A DNA stretch of 64,000 nt from NCBI RefSeq assembly GCF_004765795.1, contig NZ_SBIV01000006.1, positions 62,001-126,000 on the forward strand. Direction: 5' to 3'. The notes under the pieces are model-generated. The model was not told the DNA's origin. It saw only the letters and a program-made list of their open reading frames with translations, and ran no database searches. The stretch is from Halorussus marinus (GTDB lineage Archaea; Halobacteriota; Halobacteria; Halobacteriales; Haladaptataceae). Positions 1-9,148 of this stretch are shown here, piece by piece. The first letter of the stretch is position 1. Every line of letters starts with the position of its first letter. The translations under genes and the position numbers were made by a program.

Positions 1-198
1 ACTACGGTTCCGCGCGGGGTATTAAATGCTTGACCTTCCCAATCCGTGAGACCTTCCGGCGCCGCGTTCGGCGACCGGCGCCGGAGTCGGCGGGGCGTTC
101 CCGTTCGCGACCGCTCTCCGTCCGGACACGTCGCGGCGTCTCGGGTCCGACTGTTTCGAACCGAAATACTGATACTTCGATCGTCGCTGGTACGAGCC
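1..198. other. Gene-free left edge with two candidate promoters
   Basis: No convincing gene lies here. The stretch gaaatactgatact at about 162-175 is TATA-like and sits about 27 nt before the GTG start of the amidohydrolase, consistent with a leaderless transcript. On the minus strand, catttaatacc at about 22-32 is another TATA-like sequence and could drive a gene leaving the window to the left. Both are read by eye only. Confidence 0.35.
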
Positions 199-1395
199 GT
201 GAAAGCAATTGTCAACGGAACGGTCCACACTCTCACGGAGGCAGGGACCGTCGAGGACGGTGCGGTCCTGTTCGAGGACGGCGAGATCGTCGCGGCCGGC
301 GCAGACGTGGACGTGCCCGACGACGCCGAGGTCGTAGACGCCGGCGGGCGCCACGTCACGCCCGGCCTCGTCGAGGCCCACAGCCACGCCGGGATGGGCG
401 AGTGGGGCGAACCCGAGGACGGCGACGTCAACGAGGGGACCGACCCGATCACGCCCCACGTCAACGCGCTGGACGGCTTCCACCCCCGCGACGAGGAACT
501 CCAGCACGCGTTTCAGGGCGGGGTGACGACCGTCAGCGCCCGGATGGGGAGCGGGAACGTCGTCGGCGGGATCATCTGCTCGATGAAGACCTACGGCGAC
601 GTGGCCGACGAGATGCTCGTTCGCGAGGACGGGATGAAGGCCGCGATGGGCGAGAACCCAAAGCGGTTCCACGGCGAGCAAAAAGACCGGGAACCGGTCA
701 CCCGGCCGGGCATCGCCGCCAAGCTCCGTCAGGCGCTGATGGACGCCGAAGACTACGTCGAGCGCCGCGCGAACGCCCGCGAGGAAGGCGAGCCGTTCGA
801 CCGCGACCTCGGGATGGAGAACCTCGCCCGCGTCGTCGAGGGCGACCTCCCGCTTCGGGTCCACGCCCACCGCGCCGACGACATCGCCACCGTGTTCCGG
901 ATCGCCGACGAGTTCGGCATCGAGGACCTCTCGATCGAACACGCCACCGAGGGCCACGTCCTCGCCGAGGAGTTCGCCGCTCGGGACGTGCCCGCGGTCG
1001 TCGGGCCGTCGATCTCGTCGGCGAGCAAGTACGAACTCCGAAACATCACCTTCGAGACGCCCGGCATCCTCCACGAGGCCGGCGTGAAAGTCGCGATCCA
1101 GACCGACGCGCCGGTGCTCCCCCAGGAGCACCTCGACGTCTGCGTCGGGCTGGCGGTCCGCGAGGGGCTCCCCGCCGAGGACGCGCTGGCGACCGTCACT
1201 CGCAACCCCGCCGAGATTCTGGGCATCGACGACCGAGTCGGCACGCTCGAAGCCGGCACCGACGCCGACGTCGTCGTCTGGGACGGCCCGATGTTCGATC
1301 TCGACTCGGACGCCCGACAGGTGTTCCTCGAAGGCGACCTGATCTACGACAGCGAGCGCGACGACGTCGACCCGCGCGAAGAGTACGCCTGGTAG
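199..1395 (+). CDS. Amidohydrolase family protein (imidazolonepropionase-like)
   Basis: A 398-residue metal-dependent hydrolase of the amidohydrolase superfamily. The N-terminal beta-sandwich part (NGTVHTLTEAGTVEDGAVLFEDG) leads into the metal-binding motif PGLVEAHSHAG with H61 and H63. Later metal or active-site candidates are the His in LRVHAHRADD, the His in SIEHATEGH and the Asp in AIQTDAPVL. Such enzymes hydrolyse amide or ring C-N bonds in the cytoplasm; the substrate cannot be read from sequence. I chose the GTG at 199 rather than an upstream ATG at 46, because the extra N-terminal residues are Arg-rich translated upstream DNA and a TATA-like box lies about 27 nt before 199. It converges on the sensor kinase with an 8-bp gap. 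Confidence 0.85.
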   Translation: MKAIVNGTVHTLTEAGTVEDGAVLFEDGEIVAAGADVDVPDDAEVVDAGGRHVTPGLVEAHSHAGMGEWGEPEDGDVNEGTDPITPHVNALDGFHPRDEELQHAFQGGVTTVSARMGSGNVVGGIICSMKTYGDVADEMLVREDGMKAAMGENPKRFHGEQKDREPVTRPGIAAKLRQALMDAEDYVERRANAREEGEPFDRDLGMENLARVVEGDLPLRVHAHRADDIATVFRIADEFGIEDLSIEHATEGHVLAEEFAARDVPAVVGPSISSASKYELRNITFETPGILHEAGVKVAIQTDAPVLPQEHLDVCVGLAVREGLPAEDALATVTRNPAEILGIDDRVGTLEAGTDADVVVWDGPMFDLDSDARQVFLEGDLIYDSERDDVDPREEYAW

Positions 1396-1403
1396 CCGCC
1401 GGG

Positions 1404-3341
1404 TCACTCGACGCCGGTGATTTCGAACCGCGCGCCGCCGTCGGCCCCCTCGGTCACGCTGACGCTCCAGCCGTGGGCCTCGGCGACGTCCTCGACGATC
1501 GCGAGCCCGAAGCCCGTTCCGTCTCGGGCGGTCGAGAACCCGAACTCGAACGCGGCCTCGCGGTCGTCGGCCGGGATGCCCTCGCCGTCGTCTTCGACGT
1601 AGAAGCCGTCGCCGAGGTCGCCGATCGTGATCGCCACGCCGTCACCGCCCCGCTCGGGGGCGTCCTCGGGGCCCTCCGGGCGCCGTTCGTCCGTACCCCC
1701 GTGCTCGACCGCGTTCCGGACGAGGTTTTCGAGCAGTTGCTTGAGCCGGCCCCGGTCGGCCCGGACGGTCCGGTCGGTCTCGATCGAGAGCGTCGCGTCG
1801 GCCGTGTCGACGGTCCGCCAGCTCGCCTCGGCGAGGTCGGCGACCTCGATCGGCTCGGGGTCGGTCGCCGCCTCGCCCTCCCGGGCCAGCGTCAACAGAT
1901 CCTCGACGAGCGACTCCATCCGGTCGAGCGACCGCGCGACCGCGTCGAGGTGGTCGCTGTCACAGCTCTCGGTCGCGACTTCGAGTCGCCCCTGCGCGAC
2001 GTTCAGGGGGTTGCGGAGGTCGTGGGAGACGACGCTCGCGAACTCGTTGAGCCGCTCGTTCTGGCGTTCGAGTCGCTCGCGAGCGCGCTGGCGGGTGAGC
2101 TCGTAGCCCACCCACTGGCTCATCAGGTCGACGAGCGTCACGTCCCACTCGGAGAACTCCGTCTCGCGGGGCTGGTCGTCGTAGAAACAGAACGTCCCGT
2201 ACACCTCGCCGTCGACGCTGACCGGCGCGCCGAGGTAGCACGAGATTCCCTGCTCCGTGTACCCCGCCCGATCGGTCAGTTCGGGGGCGTCCTCAGCGAC
2301 GTTCGAGAGCACGAGCGTCTGCTCGGTCGCGACCGACCGCTCGCAGTTCGTCGACGACAGCGGGACCGTGTCGCCGGCCCGGACGCTATCGTCGGGCGAT
2401 CGCACGACCTCGTAGACGTACTCGTCGCCCCGGACGTCCGAGAGCGTGCCGTACGACGTTCCGAGGGCGTCGCGCCCGATATCGAGCAGCGCCCCGACCT
2501 GCTCGTCGAACGACCGGTCGGTGTCGGCGATGACGTCGTGGATCCGCCGGAGGTGTCGCTCGTACTCGGTCCGCTCGCTGACGTCCCGGCCGGCGGCGAC
2601 GATGGCGGTCGGCTCCCCGTCGGCGTCGGTCACGGGGTAGAGCGTCCCGTCGATGGTGAGCCGGTTGCCGTCGGCGTCGTAGTGGTCGGCCTCGTAGCGG
2701 ACGAACTCCCCGTCTGCGGCCCGGTCGATCCACTCCCGGAGGTCGGCCTGCATCGCCTCGGAGTGGTTCCACCACGGCGTCTCGGCGAACGGTTCGCCCT
2801 CGACTTCCGCGGCGGTCACGTCGCCGAACGCCCGGGCGGTCTCGTTCGCGCGCTGGACGGTGCCGTCGAGGTCGAGGATGCCCATGAACGAGACGGGGTT
2901 GTCGAACACCGCGTCGAACCGCCTGCTCGTTCGCTCCAGTCGGTGCTCGCGCTCGCCCCGCTCGACGGCGTCCAGAACACGCTTCGCGAGTAGCGTGTAG
3001 CCGGCGCTCCCGGCGGGTCGGTGTACGAAGTCGTCGACGCCGGCCGCGAGCGCGTCGGCGACCGCCTGCTCGCTCCCGGCGTCGGCGAACACGACGAACG
3101 GGAGGTCCGGGAACACGGACCGGACGGCGTCGCGGAGCCCGAGGGCGTCACCGTCCGGCAGTTCGAGCCCGCTGACGACGCAGTCGAACGACGCCGCCCC
3201 GAGCCGGTCGAGCGCCTCGCTCGCGCCGGCCGCGGACTCGACGCTGAACCGGTCGGTCTCGCGTTCGAGGGCCCTCGCGGTCTCGGCCGCGCGGTCGGCG
3301 TCGACACAGAGGACACGAATTCGGTCGGCGTACGATTCCAT
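1404..3341 (-). CDS. Sensor histidine kinase with degenerate receiver, PAS and GAF domains
   Basis: A 645-residue soluble signalling kinase. Order: receiver-like domain (about 8-125), PAS (about 140-265), GAF (about 270-420), HisKA with phospho-acceptor H440 in SHDLRNP, then HATPase with ENLVRNAVEH and DDGEGIP. No membrane segment is visible, so it probably senses a cytoplasmic signal. The receiver looks inactive: the usual phospho-acceptor Asp is Gly58 (VVSGLELPD), the acidic pair is split (VDAD) and the usual Lys-Pro is HRP. It may therefore act as a dimerisation or docking domain. No response regulator is adjacent. A palindromic TATA-like element (3372-3381) and an inverted repeat (3348-3368) precede the start. 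Confidence 0.88.
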   Translation of the reverse strand: MESYADRIRVLCVDADRAAETARALERETDRFSVESAAGASEALDRLGAASFDCVVSGLELPDGDALGLRDAVRSVFPDLPFVVFADAGSEQAVADALAAGVDDFVHRPAGSAGYTLLAKRVLDAVERGEREHRLERTSRRFDAVFDNPVSFMGILDLDGTVQRANETARAFGDVTAAEVEGEPFAETPWWNHSEAMQADLREWIDRAADGEFVRYEADHYDADGNRLTIDGTLYPVTDADGEPTAIVAAGRDVSERTEYERHLRRIHDVIADTDRSFDEQVGALLDIGRDALGTSYGTLSDVRGDEYVYEVVRSPDDSVRAGDTVPLSSTNCERSVATEQTLVLSNVAEDAPELTDRAGYTEQGISCYLGAPVSVDGEVYGTFCFYDDQPRETEFSEWDVTLVDLMSQWVGYELTRQRARERLERQNERLNEFASVVSHDLRNPLNVAQGRLEVATESCDSDHLDAVARSLDRMESLVEDLLTLAREGEAATDPEPIEVADLAEASWRTVDTADATLSIETDRTVRADRGRLKQLLENLVRNAVEHGGTDERRPEGPEDAPERGGDGVAITIGDLGDGFYVEDDGEGIPADDREAAFEFGFSTARDGTGFGLAIVEDVAEAHGWSVSVTEGADGGARFEITGVE

Positions 3342-3347
3342 CGGCGT

Positions 3348-3381
3348 ACTCGCTAATTTATCGCGAGTCCGTACATATGTA
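3348..3381 (-). promoter_or_regulatory. Candidate promoter and operator of the sensor kinase
   Basis: TACATATGTA (3372-3381) is a 10-bp palindrome resembling a TATA box, 31-40 nt upstream of the kinase ATG on the minus strand. Between it and the start lies an inverted repeat, ACTCGC (3348-3353) and GCGAGT (3363-3368), spaced by 9 AT-rich bases. A protein bound there would overlap the transcription start. Both are inferences from sequence symmetry. Confidence 0.35.
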
Positions 3382-3491
3382 TCGCTGTGGACTCTGCCCG
3401 GCTTGTCACGCCACGGCGACGAGCCTGTCGGTTCGGTCCGTCGCTTCTGGCGGCCCTGCCGCGTCGCTCCGAACGAGAAAAGTCCCGCCGA

Positions 3492-5471
3492 TCAGGCCAG
3501 CCACTCCTCGGGCTTGGTATCGTAGTCGACCTCGGTCGCCGCGATCTCCTCGACCTCGCTCCACGGCAGGTCCTCCATCGTGAACTGCTCGCCGTCGTAG
3601 CGCAGGAGCTTGCCCTGCTCTTCGGGCTCTGGCTCGCGGTCCCGGCGCCGGGCGATCTCGGCGTCCCGGTCGTCGATCTCTTTCACGATGGTCTTGAGGT
3701 TCACCGGCCGGCCCCACAGGTCGAACACCCGTTCGAGGGTGCGTTTTGCCTGCTCCACGTCGAGCATCACGCCGTTGTAGTGGTGGCCCAACAGGAGCTC
3801 GTTGCGGTTGTTGTAGTTGCCGTCGTACACCGCGATGGTGGGCTTGCCGAAGTTGGTGAACTGCAACATCAGCTTCTTCTTGACGTCCTCGTAGTCGGTG
3901 CTCGCGACCCGGTAGTCGCCGGTGGTCTGGCTGAACTCGTAGGTGAAATACTCGTTGTCCGTGACGAACTCCTGGGTGAGATAGCCGTCGAGGAACGTCA
4001 CGTCGTTGTGGCTCTCGCGGATCTCCCGGAGCTTGTCCCAGCCGGCGGCGTAGTCGACGGCCGCGATCGCCGCCTCGATCGAGTCGTATCTGGCGTCGTC
4101 GAGCAGGTAGCGCGCGAACTGTTCGAGGTCCTGCTGGGAGACCGACCTGAGGAACCCCCGATTCTGGGGCTTGCAAAGCGAGAAGTGTCGCTCGGCCAGC
4201 CCCTCGTAGTCGAGCACCTTCCAGGGGTACTCCGCGACGTCTAGGTCGCCGGCCGCCGCGCGGTCGAGGGCCGCCTCGTCGATCTTCTCGGCCGGCAGGT
4301 CGCGCAGGTCCGCGAGCGTCTCGGGCGTGATTCGGTCGAGCGCGGGATCGGGCGCCAGAAGCTCCTGAACCCGATCGAAGTCGACGGTGTCGTGGAAGTT
4401 CCGCCAGGTGATCCCCTCGACCCGCAGGAGCTTCCGACACACCTCCCGGCGGTTCTCGGTGTTCTCGATGTACTCCCACAGCTCCTTGCCGAGCTTGTAG
4501 GGGTTGAGCCCGGGGGAGTTGAGCACCCGGGCCTGGTGGTCGGCGTAGCTGAGAAACTCGTCGTCGCCCGCGAACGTCTCCTCGCCCATCATCATCGACT
4601 CCCAGTAGGCGGCCCACCCCTCGTTCATCACCTTCGTGAGCTTCTGGGCCGCGAAGTAGTACGACTCTGCCCGGAGCATCTCTAAGATCTCGCGTTGCCA
4701 CTCCTCCATCTCGACGGCCTTGCCCGTCTCGCCGTCGAAGGCCTTGCCGTGGTCTCGGAGGAAGGCAAGCACGTCCATCTCGGGTTCGTCGAGGTCGGCG
4801 TCCTCCGACTGGGCTTTGACCCATTCCTCGTCGAACACCTGGCGTTTGACCTCCTCGCTCAGGTCCATCTCATCGAGCCGCTCGGCGAGCTCGTCGTCCT
4901 CGAACTCCTCGTCGTCGGCGCGCTCGAACTGGCGCTTGAACGGCTGGTGCTGGTCGATGTTGTCCTCCAGACAGAGCACGCTGTCGATCCAGCGCTCGAC
5001 GGCCTCCCGATCGATCTCGGGGTCGGTCATGTACGACTCGATGCGCCGGGCGTGGCGTTCGAGCATCGCGGCGGCGTCGAGGTCCTCTGCGAACATGCCG
5101 TACCACTCGTTGTTCGCGAAGAAGTCCGAGTGGGCCTCGACGTGGGTGATGACCGCCTTCTGGTCGGCCAGCGCGTTCGACTCCTGGAGGAAGGCGTGAG
5201 AGGGGTCGTCGTTGATGACGATCTCGAACGCCTTCCCGCCGGTGTACTGGCCCTGCTTTTGCTGGCGGTCGTACTGCATCCCCCACCGCCAGTGGGGGTA
5301 TCGCTCCTGGAAGCCGTTGTAGGCGATGAGCTCGTTCATCTCGTCGTAGTCGACCACCCAGTAGTTGACGTCGTAGGGGTCGAGCCCGAGCTTCATCGCG
5401 AGATTCCGGGCCTCCGCGGCGGGTTCGTCGAGCTGTTCGGCTGCCGTCCGGGTGCGGGGTCGGTCCCTCAT
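3492..5471 (-). CDS. SpoVR family protein
   Basis: A 659-residue SpoVR/YcgB family protein. The diagnostic N-terminal region includes NYWVVDYDEMNELIAYNGFQ and YPHWRWGMQYDRQ, followed by VEAHSDFFANN and HDTVDF; a C-terminal half with QFTNFGKP and LLGHHYNG completes the family. It lies 19 bp after the DUF444 gene, last in a four-gene minus-strand operon with two PrkA kinases. In Bacillus SpoVR affects spore cortex formation and in enterobacteria YcgB co-occurs with YeaG and YeaH under stress; no spores are known in haloarchaea, so a stress-signalling role is more likely here. Biochemical activity is unknown. Confidence 0.93.
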   Translation of the reverse strand: MRDRPRTRTAAEQLDEPAAEARNLAMKLGLDPYDVNYWVVDYDEMNELIAYNGFQERYPHWRWGMQYDRQQKQGQYTGGKAFEIVINDDPSHAFLQESNALADQKAVITHVEAHSDFFANNEWYGMFAEDLDAAAMLERHARRIESYMTDPEIDREAVERWIDSVLCLEDNIDQHQPFKRQFERADDEEFEDDELAERLDEMDLSEEVKRQVFDEEWVKAQSEDADLDEPEMDVLAFLRDHGKAFDGETGKAVEMEEWQREILEMLRAESYYFAAQKLTKVMNEGWAAYWESMMMGEETFAGDDEFLSYADHQARVLNSPGLNPYKLGKELWEYIENTENRREVCRKLLRVEGITWRNFHDTVDFDRVQELLAPDPALDRITPETLADLRDLPAEKIDEAALDRAAAGDLDVAEYPWKVLDYEGLAERHFSLCKPQNRGFLRSVSQQDLEQFARYLLDDARYDSIEAAIAAVDYAAGWDKLREIRESHNDVTFLDGYLTQEFVTDNEYFTYEFSQTTGDYRVASTDYEDVKKKLMLQFTNFGKPTIAVYDGNYNNRNELLLGHHYNGVMLDVEQAKRTLERVFDLWGRPVNLKTIVKEIDDRDAEIARRRDREPEPEEQGKLLRYDGEQFTMEDLPWSEVEEIAATEVDYDTKPEEWLA

Positions 5472-5490
5472 GAGTCTGTCTCCGTGGTGG

Positions 5491-6804
5491 TCACGATTCG
5501 GCCTCCGTGCTGAGTATCTCGTAGATGGCGTCGGTCACGTCCTCGGGGCTGTTGACGTAGCTGACCGCCACCTCGTCCGAGTCCCCGAAGTGCTCGTCGA
5601 CCTCCTCGGCGTGAGTCGCGTTGATCGCCTTCCCGTCGGGCTGGGTCTCGACGTAGGCGTGGAGGTTCGCCGGGATCTCCTCCATCATCGGGATGACGTT
5701 CTCGCTCGTGTCGTTCCGGGAGTTCTCGCTGTCGCCGGCCGCGAACACGTAGCGGTTCCACTCGGCCCACGGGTACCGCTCGTCGAGGATCGCCGCCGCG
5801 AGCTCGTAGGCCGAGGAGATCTTGGTGCCCCCGCCCGACCGGATGCCGAAGAAGTCGTCGCGCTCTACCTCCCACGCGTCGGCGTCGTGGGCGATGTAGA
5901 CGAACTCCGCGTTGTCGTACTTGCCTGTCAGGTACCAGTCCAGCGGCGTGAAGGTGCGCTCGACCAACTCGCGTTTCTTCTCGCGCATCGACCCCGACAC
6001 GTCCCGGATGTTGACCACCACGACGTTCTTCTCGCGCTCCTCGACGATCTCGGGGTAGCGGTAGCGCTCGTCCTCCTTGCGGAACGGGACGTGCCGTATC
6101 CCCTCCTCGCGGATCTTCTGGGCGGCGCTCCGCCGGGGCGTGTTTGCCTCCATTTCCTCGAGGCTCGCCCACGTCGTGCGCTCCTCGGCCGAGAGGGCGC
6201 CGTACTGCTCGTCGAGCCAGTGGCGCGAGACGGTGATGCTCTCCTCGCGGGCCCACTCGAACGCCCGGTCGGGCCCCCAGCCCTCGATCTTCAGCGCCTC
6301 CCGGACGTAGTCGGGGTCGAAGTCCATCGCGAGCTTCCGCTTGAGCCCCTCCTTGAACATTCGCTCGAAGTCGAGCGTCGAGTCGGGCCCCGTCCGGGTC
6401 ATGTCGGTGAAGTCGCCTTCTTTCTCCTCGATCACCTCCTTGCCCTTCGGTTCGAGATCGAGCCCGAGCTCGTCGTCGAGCTCCTCGGCGAACTCCTCGG
6501 GGTCCATCTCGTAGTAGTCGTGCTCGCCGCCCTCCTCGCCGGGCTCGTCGCCCTCCTCGCCGTCGTCGCCGGGCTGGGGCTGGGGTTGGCCCACTGGGTC
6601 GCCCACGTCGGGCTCGCCCTGTCCGACGCCGCCCTGATCGAGTTGGTCGTAGGCGAACTCGGGCAGGTCGACGATCTTGATCGGGATCTGTATCTCGTCG
6701 GGCAGGCTCTGGCCGAGATCGCCGTACTGGATGAACTCCGCCAGATCCTCGCGCTTTGCCTCCCCGACCTCCCGGTAGCGTTCGAGGTCCTCTCTCAGTC
6801 CCAT
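5491..6804 (-). CDS. DUF444 family protein (YeaH/YhbH-like, VWA-type domain)
   Basis: A 437-residue member of the YeaH/YhbH family. The N-terminal third ([20 protein letters not shown]) is charged and followed by a Gly/Glu/Pro/Gln-rich segment; the C-terminal half is a von Willebrand A-like fold with a metal-ion site [12 protein letters not shown] and later [12 protein letters not shown]. The reading frame is open far upstream to 8709, but that extension is Arg-rich antisense of the PrkA gene; the ATG at 6804 overlaps the upstream prkA-like gene by 10 bp, which indicates translational coupling. It probably acts as partner or substrate of the neighbouring PrkA kinases, as YeaH does with YeaG. 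Confidence 0.92.
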   Translation of the reverse strand: MGLREDLERYREVGEAKREDLAEFIQYGDLGQSLPDEIQIPIKIVDLPEFAYDQLDQGGVGQGEPDVGDPVGQPQPQPGDDGEEGDEPGEEGGEHDYYEMDPEEFAEELDDELGLDLEPKGKEVIEEKEGDFTDMTRTGPDSTLDFERMFKEGLKRKLAMDFDPDYVREALKIEGWGPDRAFEWAREESITVSRHWLDEQYGALSAEERTTWASLEEMEANTPRRSAAQKIREEGIRHVPFRKEDERYRYPEIVEEREKNVVVVNIRDVSGSMREKKRELVERTFTPLDWYLTGKYDNAEFVYIAHDADAWEVERDDFFGIRSGGGTKISSAYELAAAILDERYPWAEWNRYVFAAGDSENSRNDTSENVIPMMEEIPANLHAYVETQPDGKAINATHAEEVDEHFGDSDEVAVSYVNSPEDVTDAIYEILSTEAES

Positions 6805-9146
6805 TTGTAGCTCACCTGGCTCATGACGTGTTGGCTGGTCAGTTCGGCCGACGCCGGCGAGTAGCCGAACAGCTCGACCATGTTGTCGATGGTCTCGGCT
6901 TTCAGCGCCGCGGTCTCGGTGTCGCTCGGCGGGTCGGCCCACTGGTCGGGGTCGAAGTCCTCGTACACCCGGCGGACGTCGTCCCAGTCGTAGTTCGCCA
7001 GCACGGTCTTGATGATCGGTATCTCCTTGGGGTCGATGTCGCCGACCTCGAAGTCCTCGTCGCGGCTCTGCCACGCGTGGCGGTTCAGCGCGGTGATCAC
7101 CTTGTTGCGCCGGAACTCCTCGACCGCCGGCGAGGCGGCGTGGTCGGCGGCGTAGCTCTCGGGACCGAACCGGCCCAGATGCTCGGTCTCGAACACCTTC
7201 ATCTTCAGGGCGTCGGGGCCGACGCGCTCGCCGCGGTCGTTCTCGACGGTCTCGTCGGTCGCCCACGCGTAGACGTGCTCGACGTACTCCTCGACGGTCT
7301 CCTCGTCGACGCGCTTCTCGCGCATCATCGCGTCGAGGACGTCCGCCTCCTGGCGCTGGAAGATGTGGTTTTTGACGGGCACGAGCCGGTTCTCGTACTC
7401 GGTGCGCTCGGCGGTCGAGAAGACGGGGGCGTCCGAGAGCCCCTCGGCCATCGCGTTGAGGATGTCCCGGGGCATGATGACTTCCTCGACCGAGTACTCG
7501 GCGTGGGCCCGGTCGCTCTCGTCGTTGAGCAGGTCGGCGATGCCGTCCCGGGTGTAGGTCACCGGGATCCCCTCCTCGCCGTCCGCGGCGTCGTCGTCGA
7601 ACTCGAAGTCGTCTTTGTCGAGCCGGTCGTCGCCGTCGAGCAGGTACCCCCGATCGAACAGCGTCGCCTTGTCCACGAGGTCGAGCCCCGCGGGCACGTC
7701 GTCGCCGTCGAGCCGAGTCACCACGCTGTAGAGCGCGGCGGCCTCGACGGCGTGTGGCGCGAGTTCGCGCTCGGCGACGCCGTCGCCGTCGCTCCGGACC
7801 CGGACCCGGAGGGGCTCGCGGATCAGCCCCTCGAGCTCGTCGTAGCTTTCGGCCCGCCAGACGTCGGTCTCGTTGGTCAGCTCCCGGCGGATGAGCTCGG
7901 CTTCGAGGCTCAGGTTGGTGAGGTACTTGAACCGCCGGCGGTCGAGCCGGCGCTTCAGCGCCTTCAGCGGGTCGGCGCCGCCGGCGTCGGCGTGCTGATT
8001 GAGCTGGGCCTCCAGATCGGGGTTCGAGATGATGACGAGCTGGGTGTCGATGTCCATCTGGATGCCCTTGTCGAGTTTCACCGTCTGCTCGTCGGGGACG
8101 TTCAACAGCTTCTGGAGCAGGTCGGCGTGCTGGGCGGCGTCCTCGACGATGGTCAGCAGGCCGTTGCCCTGCGAGAGCACGCCGTCGTAGCTGAACGCCT
8201 GGGGGTTCTTGCGTCCCCGGGAGTCGAGCTCCTGCAACATCCCGCGCATCCACGAGCCGACGAGGCGCTCTTTGGGCGGACCCGAGTCCTCCGAGTGGAG
8301 CACCCCGATCCCCTGACCGACGTCTACGACGTAGTTTTTGACCCGGAGGTGGCTGGGGTCGGTGATCGCCGAGAACAGGTCGTCCTCGCCGGTCCGGCGG
8401 TACTGCTCTTCGAGGAACTCGTAGGCCTCGCGGCTGAACGGATCGAGGTCGCTGTCGACTCGCACGTCGATGTGGTCGTCGACCCGCGCGTTGATCTCGG
8501 CGAGGATCTCCTCGCGGACCGCCGGCGGGAACACGGTCAGGGGGTTCGACTGGACCGGGCTGGCGTACCAGTTCTCCTCGTCGGTGGCGGCCCCGCCCTC
8601 GCCGTACGAGAGGCTCCGGCCGCCGCTGGCGCTTGCGACGTTCCACTCCATGGTGTAACGCCGGCCGGCCTCGGTCTTCGAGAACTCCCGGAGACCGTTG
8701 ACCAGACACCGCTTGAGCTCGGACTTGCCGGTCGCGGTCGGGCCATCGAACCAGATGATCTTCTCGGCTTTGCCCCGCTCGGCCGCGATCGACCGGAGGT
8801 CGTCGACGAAAGCGTTGAGCACTTCCGTGTTGCCGAGGATGGCGTGCTCGCCGTCGTTGGCGGGATCGTCGAAGAACCGGTAGCGCTCTTTTTCCTCGCC
8901 CTCCTCGATCACGGTCCGGGTGCCCATCGACTCGATGGCTTCGAGGAGGTACTTGCTCGCGTGGGCGGCGACCGTCGGGTTTTCGAAGGCCTCCTCGACG
9001 AACGTCGCGAGCCCCTTGGGCTCCTCGTAGGTCTCTCTGAGCTCCCGATCGGCGTCCTCGATGAACGTCTCGCCGTCGACGGGGTCTCGGTCCCCGGTTC
9101 GGGCGGCGTCCTCGCGGTGCGGGCGGTCGTCGTGGCCGGTCGCCAC
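6795..9146 (-). CDS. PrkA family serine protein kinase, second divergent paralogue
   Basis: A 783-residue AAA-type PrkA family protein with Walker A around K141 ([12 protein letters not shown]) and a C-terminal kinase-like region. It is longer and more divergent than its neighbour at 9149-11212: it has a charged N-terminus of about 35 residues and an acidic insert in the middle ([17 protein letters not shown]). The start is GTG at 9146, two bases after the stop of the first kinase, so the two are surely co-translated. The 3' end overlaps the DUF444 start by 10 bp. PrkA proteins phosphorylate serine residues or act as AAA proteases in bacteria; the role of a dedicated second copy is unknown. 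Confidence 0.9.
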   Translation of the reverse strand: MATGHDDRPHREDAARTGDRDPVDGETFIEDADRELRETYEEPKGLATFVEEAFENPTVAAHASKYLLEAIESMGTRTVIEEGEEKERYRFFDDPANDGEHAILGNTEVLNAFVDDLRSIAAERGKAEKIIWFDGPTATGKSELKRCLVNGLREFSKTEAGRRYTMEWNVASASGGRSLSYGEGGAATDEENWYASPVQSNPLTVFPPAVREEILAEINARVDDHIDVRVDSDLDPFSREAYEFLEEQYRRTGEDDLFSAITDPSHLRVKNYVVDVGQGIGVLHSEDSGPPKERLVGSWMRGMLQELDSRGRKNPQAFSYDGVLSQGNGLLTIVEDAAQHADLLQKLLNVPDEQTVKLDKGIQMDIDTQLVIISNPDLEAQLNQHADAGGADPLKALKRRLDRRRFKYLTNLSLEAELIRRELTNETDVWRAESYDELEGLIREPLRVRVRSDGDGVAERELAPHAVEAAALYSVVTRLDGDDVPAGLDLVDKATLFDRGYLLDGDDRLDKDDFEFDDDAADGEEGIPVTYTRDGIADLLNDESDRAHAEYSVEEVIMPRDILNAMAEGLSDAPVFSTAERTEYENRLVPVKNHIFQRQEADVLDAMMREKRVDEETVEEYVEHVYAWATDETVENDRGERVGPDALKMKVFETEHLGRFGPESYAADHAASPAVEEFRRNKVITALNRHAWQSRDEDFEVGDIDPKEIPIIKTVLANYDWDDVRRVYEDFDPDQWADPPSDTETAALKAETIDNMVELFGYSPASAELTSQHVMSQVSYKWD

Positions 9147-9148
9147 GG

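Noticed and set aside
30-2993. 987-aa plus-strand ORF and similar long antisense ORFs
   Set aside because: Arg/Pro/Gly-rich shadow frames created by high GC opposite real genes; no conserved motifs.
6805-8709. Upstream extension of the DUF444 ORF to 1072 aa
   Set aside because: The extra 635 residues are Arg-rich and antisense-like within the PrkA gene; ATG at 6804 gives the normal family length.
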